A stretch of 5,926 nt of DNA, taken from the NCBI GenBank assembly GCA_001770785.1, contig MERZ01000127.1, positions 1-5,926 of the forward strand, written 5' to 3'. A program made the translations under genes and the position numbers. Shown here one piece after another: positions 1 to 5,832 of the stretch (the stretch's first letter is position 1; the number at the start of each line of letters is the position of its first letter). The stretch is from Burkholderiales bacterium RIFCSPHIGHO2_12_FULL_61_11 (GTDB taxonomy: Bacteria; Pseudomonadota; Gammaproteobacteria; Burkholderiales; Burkholderiaceae_C). The notes beneath the pieces were generated by a model. The model made no database searches. It had not been told where the DNA came from and saw only the letters and a list, made by a program, of their open reading frames with translations.

Positions 1-48
1 CAATGGTGCAAACGCTCGAGTCAGGCTCAGGCGCGAAGAGACAAGCCA
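1..48. other. non-coding window edge, nothing recognised
   Basis: This short stretch lies downstream of the endopeptidase stop codon. I see no terminator hairpin with a T-run and no convincing start of another gene, and it is too short to judge. Confidence 0.4.
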
Positions 49-1110
49 CTACCCGTCTATCTGGTTGGCCGAAGCGCTGATCTTCACCTTGTTGTCGGTC
101 ACAGGAATGGACTCAACCCAGCGACGCACCCGCTCAGCATCACCCAAACGACTGAGCTTGCCCGCAGAATCAAGAAAAACCATGATCAGCTTGCGCCCAG
201 CTATTTTTGTCTGCATCACAAGGGTATAACCGGCTTCAGAGATGTAGCCGGTTTTTTGCAAGCCAATATCCCATTCCGGGTTCTTCACCAAGCGATTGGT
301 GTTGTTGTACTGCAGCGTACGGCGACCCACTTCAACCTGGAATCCCGTAGAGGTGGTCAATTCGCGCAGGATGGGGTCGCCATGCGCGGCGTTGACCAGC
401 GTTGCCAGATCGCGGGCGCTTGATTGATTACGACTGGACAATCCGGTAGGCTCCGCATAGTTGGTGTCATTCATGCCCAGCATCTTCGCCTTGGCATTCA
501 TCAGGCTGACAAATGTTGCCAAGCCACCCGGATAGGTACGTCCAAGCGCATGCGCCGCACGATTTTCACTGGACATCAAGGCAAGGTGCAGTAATTCTCC
601 GCGCGACAGCGTGGTGCCCACCTTGAGGCGCGACCTGCTGTGTTTTTCGGTATCGACGTCGTCTTGCGAAACCGTGATCAATTCATCCATCGGTAACTTG
701 GCACCGCTGACGACGACACCGGTCATCAATTTGGTCAACGACGCGATGGGCAGCACTGCGTGGTCATTCTTGCTGAATAACACTTCACTCGTGTCCTGGT
801 CAATCACCAGTGCCACGCTGGACTTCAGATCCAGCGCGTCTTGCGCACCGTGCAAGCCTGCCATCTGGCCGAAAGAAGGCGTCGCCGGCACAATTGCGCG
901 AATGATCGTCCTGCGTTTGGTGGCTGCTGCAAAGCGGACTGTTTTGCGTGTTGAGACAACTTTTTTGGAAGCCGACGCTTTGGTGACGTGCTGCTTTTTC
1001 ACAATCACGCGTTTGGCCGATGCTGCGTTAGCCGTCGGCACTGCAAGTGCCACAAACAGCGCCAGCAACCCAATGATTTTTAATGCGAGATTGAAAATTC
1101 GATGGGACAT
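49..1110 (-). CDS. pbpG: PbpG/PBP7-type D-alanyl-D-alanine endopeptidase (S11 serine peptidase)
   Basis: A 353-residue secreted penicillin-binding protein that should act in the periplasm, cleaving peptide cross-links or terminal D-Ala bonds of peptidoglycan. All three catalytic motifs are visible: SLTK at 124-127 (Ser124 nucleophile, Lys127), SEN at 181-183 and KTG at 286-288. Residues 1-29 form a signal peptide with a hydrophobic core (about 12-24) and an ANA cleavage site. I chose the ATG at 1110 because it starts exactly at that signal peptide. The upstream in-frame GTG at 1179 would add 23 residues ahead of it and overlap the putative promoter. The ribosome site is weak (AGG, 11 bases upstream). 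An unusual Lys/Arg-rich linker at about 33-73 separates signal and catalytic domain. The C-terminus lacks an obvious amphipathic anchor and large PBP5-type domain, favouring PbpG over DacA/DacC. The peptidase family is secure; endopeptidase versus carboxypeptidase activity is inferred. Confidence 0.9.
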   Translation of the reverse strand: MSHRIFNLALKIIGLLALFVALAVPTANAASAKRVIVKKQHVTKASASKKVVSTRKTVRFAAATKRRTIIRAIVPATPSFGQMAGLHGAQDALDLKSSVALVIDQDTSEVLFSKNDHAVLPIASLTKLMTGVVVSGAKLPMDELITVSQDDVDTEKHSRSRLKVGTTLSRGELLHLALMSSENRAAHALGRTYPGGLATFVSLMNAKAKMLGMNDTNYAEPTGLSSRNQSSARDLATLVNAAHGDPILRELTTSTGFQVEVGRRTLQYNNTNRLVKNPEWDIGLQKTGYISEAGYTLVMQTKIAGRKLIMVFLDSAGKLSRLGDAERVRRWVESIPVTDNKVKISASANQIDG

Positions 1111-1154
1111 GATGGATCTGGCCTGCTTTGGATTGCAACGATAAGAACGACTGG

Positions 1155-1183
1155 AGTGTATACAAATAGAAAAAGTCACGCAA
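1155..1183 (-). promoter_or_regulatory. candidate sigma-70 promoter for pbpG
   Basis: On the minus strand TTGCGT (1183-1178) is followed after 17 bases by TACACT (1160-1155). The overlapping TATACA (1162-1157) is an alternative -10. The -35 matches consensus at 3 of 6 positions and the -10 at 4 of 6. Transcription would start near 1148, about 38 bases before the chosen pbpG ATG. The site overlaps the terminator-like hairpin at 1170-1205, so the two functions would share DNA. By inspection only. Confidence 0.35.
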
Positions 1184-1205
1184 TATCAGAAACTTGCATG
1201 ACTTT
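1170..1205 (-). terminator. probable Rho-independent terminator downstream of leuA
   Basis: The minus-strand transcript would fold arms AAAGTCATGCAA (1205-1194) and TTGCGTGACTTT (1183-1172), 12 pairs including one G·U, around a 10-base loop. The run TTTTT (1174-1170) lies at its foot. Read on the plus strand the odd pair becomes a C-A mismatch and there is no good U-run, so the element is oriented for leuA. It lies about 110 bases beyond the leuA stop, and the stem is only moderately GC-rich. Confidence 0.5.
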
Positions 1206-1272
1206 CCTAAAAACACATTTAATTCTCGATCCATTAACAATCACCCCTTTAGCTTTTCTGGAAAATTACTGT

Positions 1273-1308
1273 AAGTCATTGAATATAAGAGATTTATTTC
1301 AGTGACTT
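1273..1308. repeat. imperfect inverted repeat with AAGTCA core
   Basis: Plus-strand arms AAGTCATTGAA (1273-1283) and TTCAGTGACTT (1298-1308) pair over 11 positions with one G·T, around a 14-base AT-rich loop. It begins 7 bases after the leuA stop codon on the minus strand. No adequate U-run follows in that direction, so it is not a clear terminator. The AAGTCA core recurs in the hairpin at 1172-1205. The rest of the 1111-1314 gap is AT-rich with no gene I can support. Confidence 0.5.
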
Positions 1309-1314
1309 GGCGCA

Positions 1315-2853
1315 TTATCCCTGCGCAGCAACGCGATCAGCTTTACTTTGAAGTTTGTTCAATGCGCTAAGGTAAGCCTTGGCTGACGCCACCACAATGT
1401 CGGGGTCGGCGCCCACGCCATTCACCACGCGTCCGCTGTTTTGCAATCGAACGGTCACTTCCCCCTGGCTCTCCGTGGAGCCGCTAATGGCATTCACGGA
1501 ATAAAGCACCATCTCGGCACCGCTTTTGACGTGTGATTCGATCGCTTTGAGAGAGGCGTCGACTGGGCCGTTGCCGTCTGATTCAGCTTTAACTTCCTTG
1601 CCGTCGACGGTGAAAATAACACTCGCATGGGGTCGCTCGCCGGTTTCGCTGTGCTGCGACAAGGAGACAAAACCGTATTGCTCGTTATCGTGGGTGACGC
1701 TTTCATCGCTCACCAAAGCAAGAATATCTTCGTCAAAAATTTCACTTTTCCGGTCAGCGAGGTCCTTGAACTTGATGAACGCGTTATTGATGTCCGTCTC
1801 GCTTTCCATCACGACGCCCAGCTCCTGCAAACGCTGCTTGAACGCATTGCGGCCGCTCAACTTTCCCATCACGATTTTGTTGGCGCTCCAGCCCACATCC
1901 TCAGCACGCATGATCTCGTAGGTGTCGCGCGCCTTAAGCACACCGTCCTGGTGAATGCCGGACGCATGCGCAAAGGCGTTTGCACCCACCACTGCCTTGT
2001 TGGGTTGCACGACAAATCCGGTGATCTGACTGACCAGACGGCTGGCTGCCAAAATGTGCTGAGTATCGATGCGAACGTCGAGATCAAAGTAGTCCTTGCG
2101 CGTTTTTACGGCCATCACCACTTCTTCGAGCGAGCAATTTCCCGCGCGTTCCCCCAAGCCGTTGATCGTGCATTCCACCTGCCGGGCGCCGCCAATCTTC
2201 ACGCCCGCCAGTGAGTTGGCAACGGCCATGCCGAGGTCGTTATGGCAGTGCACCGACCAGATGGCTTTGTCGCTGTTGGGAATCCGCTCGCGCAGGTTCT
2301 TTATGAAGTTGCCGTAGAGCTCGGGAACGGCGTAGCCCACGGTGTCTGGAACGTTAATAGTGGTCGCGCCCTCGCTGATCACAGCCTCGATAACCCGACA
2401 CAAAAAGTCCGGATCAGAACGGTAAGCGTCTTCGGGACTGAACTCGATGTCCGCCATGAGATTGCGCGCGAAACGCACAGAGAGTCTGGATTGTTCCAGC
2501 ACCTGCTCAGGCGTCATGCGCAGCTTCTTTTCCATGTGCAGCGGACTGGTCGCCAGAAACAAGTGCAATCGTCCAGATTTGGCTGGTTTCAAGGCGTCAG
2601 CAGCACGTGAAATATCCCGGTCATTGGCGCGGGCCAGCGAGCAGATGGTGGAATCCTTGACAACTTCTGCGATGGCCTTGACACATTCAAAATCGCCGTT
2701 GGAGCTGGCGGCAAAGCCCGCTTCAATCACGTCAACCTTCAGTCGTTCCAGTTGGCGGGCAATTCGAAGCTTTTCGTCCCTGGTCATGGAGGCGCCTGGT
2801 GACTGCTCGCCGTCGCGCAAGGTGGTGTCAAAAATAATAAGTTTTTCAGTCAC
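1315..2853 (-). CDS. leuA: 2-isopropylmalate synthase
   Basis: LeuA condenses 2-oxoisovalerate with acetyl-CoA to 2-isopropylmalate, the committed step of leucine synthesis in the cytoplasm. The 512-residue protein has an N-terminal TIM-barrel catalytic domain (about 4-275) with LRDGEQSPG at 12-20 (Asp14 metal ligand), HCHNDLG at 202-208 (His202 and His204 ligands) and the family signature [14 protein letters not shown] at 226-239. The C-terminal part, from about 365, is the leucine-binding allosteric domain, ending with [14 protein letters not shown] near 481-494. I place the start at the GTG at 2853: GGAG lies 6 bases upstream, and the protein then begins [11 protein letters not shown], the usual LeuA N-terminus. 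The GTG at 2865 would add four residues and has no ribosome site. The length fits the long bacterial LeuA class. The gene follows an attenuator and is the last of the biosynthetic block here; leuB, leuC and leuD are not in the window. Confidence 0.97.
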   Translation of the reverse strand: MTEKLIIFDTTLRDGEQSPGASMTRDEKLRIARQLERLKVDVIEAGFAASSNGDFECVKAIAEVVKDSTICSLARANDRDISRAADALKPAKSGRLHLFLATSPLHMEKKLRMTPEQVLEQSRLSVRFARNLMADIEFSPEDAYRSDPDFLCRVIEAVISEGATTINVPDTVGYAVPELYGNFIKNLRERIPNSDKAIWSVHCHNDLGMAVANSLAGVKIGGARQVECTINGLGERAGNCSLEEVVMAVKTRKDYFDLDVRIDTQHILAASRLVSQITGFVVQPNKAVVGANAFAHASGIHQDGVLKARDTYEIMRAEDVGWSANKIVMGKLSGRNAFKQRLQELGVVMESETDINNAFIKFKDLADRKSEIFDEDILALVSDESVTHDNEQYGFVSLSQHSETGERPHASVIFTVDGKEVKAESDGNGPVDASLKAIESHVKSGAEMVLYSVNAISGSTESQGEVTVRLQNSGRVVNGVGADPDIVVASAKAYLSALNKLQSKADRVAAQG

Positions 2854-2859
2854 GAGGGT

Positions 2860-2863
2860 CTCC
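2860..2863 (-). promoter_or_regulatory. leuA ribosome binding site that decides the start
   Basis: Minus-strand GGAG (2863-2860) is separated from the GTG at 2853 by the six bases ACCCTC, ideal Shine-Dalgarno spacing. It overlaps the competing GTG codon at 2865, so that upstream GTG is unlikely to be the start. Confidence 0.75.
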
Positions 2864-2894
2864 ACATAGATGATGATTTAAAAACCAGCAACCC

Positions 2895-2933
2895 AAAACA
2901 AAAACGGCCCGTTGCTGGTGCAGACGGGCCGTT
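2895..2933 (-). terminator. Rho-independent terminator of the leuA attenuator
   Basis: A 10-base-pair perfect stem, AACGGCCCGT (2933-2924) with ACGGGCCGTT (2912-2903), closes an 11-base loop and runs into TTTTTGTTTT (2904-2895). It is the strongest terminator in the window. It sits about 40 bases before leuA and 20 bases after the leader peptide stop. It may also end the pssA transcript; the two roles are compatible if leuA is read from upstream. Confidence 0.92.
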
Positions 2934-2989
2934 GGATCAGGTGTACGCGTGCGCTACCGTCTCCGCCCGTTGGCAGATAGCAGTAGCGC
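2895..2989 (-). promoter_or_regulatory. leucine attenuator (pause, antiterminator and terminator stems)
   Basis: Four segments can be drawn on the minus-strand RNA. Segment 1, GCGCTACTG (2989-2981), covers Leu codons of the leader and pairs over 9 positions (one G·U) with segment 2, CGGTAGCGC (2959-2951), which spans the leader stop codon. Segment 2 also contains AGACGG (2962-2957), which pairs with CCGTCT (2927-2922) in the 5' side of the terminator; two more G-C pairs (2966-2965 with 2921-2920) extend this past a 2-base bulge. Segments 3 and 4 form the terminator. Ribosome stalling at the CTA/CTG codons would free segment 2, form the antiterminator and let leuA be read. Rapid translation to the stop would mask segment 2 and permit termination. 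This matches enterobacterial leu operon logic. The structure is seen; the regulation is inferred. Confidence 0.78.
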
Positions 2990-3007
2990 TAGCGAAATTC
3001 GTTTCAT
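2954..3007 (-). CDS. leuL: leu leader peptide (17 codons)
   Basis: The small ORF encodes MKRISLALLLSANGRRR. Residues 6-10 read Leu-Ala-Leu-Leu-Leu with codons CTA GCG CTA CTG CTA. Three of the four Leu codons are CTA, a codon I cannot find in frame anywhere in leuA, so the run should be sensitive to charged leucyl-tRNA supply. It ends TAG 20 bases before the terminator stem, and its codons form one arm of the pause hairpin. It starts 19 bases after the pssA stop. There is no clear Shine-Dalgarno sequence, which is the weak point: translation might be coupled to pssA or start on a nearly leaderless RNA. The same frame is open upstream to an ATG at 3154 inside pssA, but that extension looks like a shadow. 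The symbol is by analogy with enteric leuL, not homology. Confidence 0.7.
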   Translation of the reverse strand: MKRISLALLLSANGRRR

Positions 3008-3026
3008 CGCAGCAATGTACCACAAT

Positions 3027-3839
3027 TTATTTGTGAAGACCGCGTTCGTCCGGTTCATCGGTGGATGTTGAAATGACGCTGGTCTGCTGGCCCTTGGCCT
3101 TGCGCCAGCCATACAGCAGGTAGCCCGACAAGCCATACAGAACAAACAAGGCAAACATCACCGTCGGCGGATCAATGTTGATCACAGCAATTCCCAAGGC
3201 AATCAACACGATGACGATGAATGGGACGCTTCGCTTCATCTGCACGTCCTTGAAGCTGTAGAAAGGTACATTGGTGACCATTGTCAGGCCAGCGTACAGC
3301 GTCAAACCAAAAGTGATCCAGCGAACCTCCAGGCCGCTGATGCCGGCTTCGGTCATCAACCAGATAAAGCCGGTCACCAGGGCCGCCGCCGCTGGCGAAG
3401 GCAAACCCTGAAAAAAACGTTTATCAACCACTGCGGTATTGACGTTGAAACGGGCCAGGCGCAGCGCAGCGCAGGCGCAGTAGACAAAAGCGCCTATCCA
3501 GCCCCAGCGTCCCAGACTGGTCAAGGCCCAAACGTAAGCAATCAAGGCAGGAGCCGCCCCAAACGACACCATATCCGACAGGGAGTCCATCTGCTCGCCA
3601 AAGGCGCTTTGGGTGTTGGTCAAGCGGGCGACACGACCGTCCAGGCTGTCGAGCACCATGGCCGCAAACACACCGATGGCGGCCTGATCAAAACGTCCAT
3701 TCACGGCCATGACGATGGCGTAAAACCCACCAAATAGCGCGGCCAGGGTGAACAAATTTGGCAATATGTAAATGCCTTTGCGACGCTTGCGTGGCACGAC
3801 CTCGTGGGTCACTGAAGCGGATTCCTCGCCATCATGCAT
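3027..3839 (-). CDS. pssA: CDP-diacylglycerol-serine O-phosphatidyltransferase
   Basis: An integral membrane enzyme that joins CDP-diacylglycerol and serine to give phosphatidylserine, the precursor of phosphatidylethanolamine. The 270-residue protein carries the complete CDP-alcohol phosphatidyltransferase motif D-x2-D-G-x2-A-R-x8-G-x3-D-x3-D at residues 64-89 (Asp64, Asp67, Asp85, Asp89). The PssA-type stretch FFQGLPSPAAAA is at 142-153. Hydrophobic segments lie near 24-46, 50-66, 94-129 (probably two), 150-163, 172-195 and two more before a polar, basic then acidic tail. The start at 3839 is supported by AGGAG 7 bases upstream and by the usual RKRRKGIYILPNLFT beginning. The longer in-frame start at 3917 would run through the upstream hairpins. 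It is separated from ilvC by a terminator. psd, which I recall next to pssA in some relatives, is not in this gap. Confidence 0.95.
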   Translation of the reverse strand: MHDGEESASVTHEVVPRKRRKGIYILPNLFTLAALFGGFYAIVMAVNGRFDQAAIGVFAAMVLDSLDGRVARLTNTQSAFGEQMDSLSDMVSFGAAPALIAYVWALTSLGRWGWIGAFVYCACAALRLARFNVNTAVVDKRFFQGLPSPAAAALVTGFIWLMTEAGISGLEVRWITFGLTLYAGLTMVTNVPFYSFKDVQMKRSVPFIVIVLIALGIAVINIDPPTVMFALFVLYGLSGYLLYGWRKAKGQQTSVISTSTDEPDERGLHK

Positions 3840-3853
3840 AAAAACACTCCTGA

Positions 3854-3893
3854 AGCACAACTGGTGCTCGCAATTAGCTATTAAATAAATAGC
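3854..3893 (-). repeat. two tandem hairpins in the pssA leader, possible dispersed repeat
   Basis: On the minus strand GCTATT (3893-3888) and AATAGC (3882-3877) form a 6-pair stem with a 5-base loop. Next AGCAC (3868-3864) and GTGCT (3858-3854) form a 5-pair stem, extendable by a G·U, ending four bases before the pssA AGGAG. The arrangement, an AT-rich GCTATT...AATAGC hairpin followed by a GC-richer one, resembles intergenic elements I recall as frequent in Comamonadaceae. That identity is from memory and unverified. Confidence 0.5.
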
Positions 3894-3942
3894 ACACAAA
3901 AACCGGGACACAACCAAGGAACACCCATGCTACAAGAGTGCC

Positions 3943-3986
3943 CATTGATCACCCCAAGGATACCAAGCTGATTGTCCGGATCAATG
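3943..3986. repeat. 8-bp perfect inverted repeat flanking the candidate pssA promoter
   Basis: CATTGATC (3943-3950) and GATCAATG (3979-3986) are exact reverse complements 28 bases apart. The right arm overlaps the candidate -35 and the left arm covers the predicted start of transcription, an operator-like layout. The right arm also overlaps an arm of the neighbouring inverted repeat (3973-4015), so the two pairings exclude each other in RNA or cruciform form. Confidence 0.55.
3957..3984 (-). promoter_or_regulatory. candidate promoter for pssA
   Basis: Minus-strand TTGATC (3984-3979), then 16 bases, then TATCCT (3962-3957), which is preceded by TGG and so forms an extended -10. Each hexamer matches the sigma-70 consensus at 4 of 6 positions. 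Transcription would start near 3950, about 110 bases before the pssA ATG. The terminator after ilvC makes a separate promoter here reasonable. Confidence 0.4.
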
Positions 3987-4015
3987 CCATATGGAAATTC
4001 ACTTGGCATTGGACA
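3973..4015. repeat. bulged inverted repeat between ilvC and pssA
   Basis: CAATGCCA (3982-3989) and TGGCATTG (4004-4011) are perfect reverse complements with a 14-base spacer. TGTC (3973-3976) and GACA (4012-4015) extend the pairing by four after a 5-base bulge. No U-run follows on either strand, so it is not a terminator. It could be an operator, or an RNA hairpin if transcription begins upstream or reads through the ilvC terminator. Confidence 0.55.
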
Positions 4016-4038
4016 GTGACAAGTTTGCCCCCATCATG

Positions 4039-4069
4039 AAAAAAGCCGCACAAGAACTTTGCGCGGCTT
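4039..4069 (-). terminator. Rho-independent terminator of the ilv transcript
   Basis: On the minus strand AAGCCGCGCAA (4069-4059) pairs with TTGTGCGGCTT (4053-4043), 11 pairs with one G·U, around the five-base loop AGTTC. A run of six T (4044-4039) follows at the foot of the stem. It begins 33 bases past the ilvC stop and should separate the ilv genes from pssA-leuA. Confidence 0.9.
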
Positions 4070-4101
4070 CTTGCCAGGACAAGGCCTGATTAGATACGAA
4101 A

Positions 4102-5127
<1,026 letters not shown>

Positions 5128-5171
5128 CTAAGTAATCACAAAATAAATTAAAAAAAACAAACGAACCAAGT

Positions 5172-5213
5172 CCGGGAAAAGCACCGCATGCGACGCCTCT
5201 GCTCCCTTTTCGG
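5172..5213 (-). other. bulged hairpin and T-rich tract in the ilvH-ilvC spacer
   Basis: The minus-strand RNA can pair CCGAAAAG (5213-5206) with CTTTTCCCGG (5181-5172), eight pairs with a two-base bulge, enclosing a loop that contains the palindrome CGCATGCG. About 11 bases further on is a run of eight T and a very AT-rich stretch up to the ilvC ribosome site. The T-run is too far from the stem for a standard terminator. RNA processing or a secondary ilvC promoter is possible, but I find no convincing -35/-10 pair. Confidence 0.25.
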
Positions 5214-5218
5214 CAACT

Positions 5219-5710
5219 TCAAACTCGCAGAATTCGCTCGCCACGGCCAATGCCGCTTGAACCGGTCCGCACCGTTTCCAGGATTGCACTACGGTCAATG
5301 GCATCCAGAAATGCATCATTTTTGGATTGGTCGCCCGTCAATTCAATCGTGTAACTCTTTTCGGTCACGTCGATAATCCGTCCGCGGAATATCTCGGCCA
5401 TGCGCTTCATCTCTTCGCGCTCCTTGCCGACCGCCCGTACCTTGACCATCATGAGCTCGCGCTCCGTGTACGCGCCTTCAGTCAAGTCGACCACTTTCAC
5501 AACTTCGATCAATCGGTTCAGGTGCTTGGTGATCTGCTCGATCACGTCGTCCGAACCGGTGGTCTGAATAGTCATGCGCGACAGACTCGCGTCTTCAGTC
5601 GGAGCGACCGTCAGGCTTTCAATGTTGTAGCCGCGAGCCGAGAACAGACCGACGACCCGGGAAAGAGCGCCGGGCTCGTTTTCCAGCAAAACTGCAATGA
5701 TGTGTTTCAT
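5219..5710 (-). CDS. ilvH: acetolactate synthase small (regulatory) subunit
   Basis: The regulatory subunit binds the catalytic subunit encoded just upstream, activates it and confers feedback inhibition by valine. The protein has 163 residues, the same as I recall for E. coli IlvH. An N-terminal ACT domain (about 2-76) opens with LLENEPGALSRVVGLFSARGYNIESLTVAPTE-type sequence; a C-terminal ACT-like domain (about 84-158) contains EIFRGRIIDVT. Asn11, Gly14 and Asn29, positions linked in E. coli to valine sensing, are kept, so a valine-sensitive enzyme is predicted. The ATG at 5710 has AAGAGG (spacing 9) upstream. A strong hairpin sits between that ribosome site and the preceding gene, which may set the translation level or mRNA stability of this subunit. 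The small, 163-residue size favours the IlvH type over the shorter IlvN type. Confidence 0.97.
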   Translation of the reverse strand: MKHIIAVLLENEPGALSRVVGLFSARGYNIESLTVAPTEDASLSRMTIQTTGSDDVIEQITKHLNRLIEVVKVVDLTEGAYTERELMMVKVRAVGKEREEMKRMAEIFRGRIIDVTEKSYTIELTGDQSKNDAFLDAIDRSAILETVRTGSSGIGRGERILRV

Positions 5711-5729
5711 AAGAAGATTCCTCTTTTCG

Positions 5730-5768
5730 CTGCCCTCCCCTGCGCACGGTAATGCGCAGGCTCGGCAG
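5730..5768 (-). promoter_or_regulatory. two-part hairpin upstream of ilvH, candidate ilvH RNA motif
   Basis: On the minus strand CTGCC (5768-5764) pairs with GGCAG (5734-5730). After a 3/4-base internal loop, CCTGCGCA (5760-5753) pairs perfectly with TGCGCAGG (5746-5739) around the six-base loop TTACCG. The structure ends six bases before the AAGAGG of ilvH. There is no U-run, so it is not a terminator. A structured cis-regulatory 'ilvH RNA motif' has been reported upstream of ilvH in Betaproteobacteria. The position fits, but I cannot compare the consensus here. The remaining spacer (5769-5832) shows nothing clear. Confidence 0.5.
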
Positions 5769-5832
5769 GCAATAGATTCGTCCGTTGAGGGTATGTTGAT
5801 AGGACTAATGAACCAATGAACTTGTGGGCGAT

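Noticed and set aside
611..1144. 177-codon plus-strand ORF opposite pbpG
   Set aside because: It overlaps the endopeptidase, whose three catalytic motifs are in the minus frame; the plus-strand translation looks like a shadow.
1111..1179. 23-residue N-terminal extension of pbpG from a GTG
   Set aside because: It would bury the signal peptide inside the protein and overlap the candidate promoter; the ATG at 1110 starts exactly at the signal peptide.
1102..1305. 67-codon plus-strand ORF across the leuA-pbpG gap
   Set aside because: It runs through the palindromes and the start of pbpG, has no Shine-Dalgarno site, and its composition looks like AT-rich spacer.
1627..2214. 195-codon plus-strand ORF opposite leuA, with several shorter ones
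   Set aside because: All are antisense to leuA, have no convincing ribosome sites and resemble no family I know.
2954..3154. 66-codon minus-strand ORF ending in the leader peptide
   Set aside because: Its first 49 codons overlap the 3' end of pssA in another frame and have no ribosome site or protein character. Only the final 17 codons fit a function.
3840..3917. 26-residue N-terminal extension of pssA
   Set aside because: The extension would translate through the tandem hairpins, and the internal ATG at 3839 has AGGAG at good spacing and gives the normal family N-terminus.
5807..5821. Direct repeat AATGAAC twice with an 8-base period downstream of ilvI
   Set aside because: Two 7-base copies in AT-rich spacer are expected by chance and link to no other feature.
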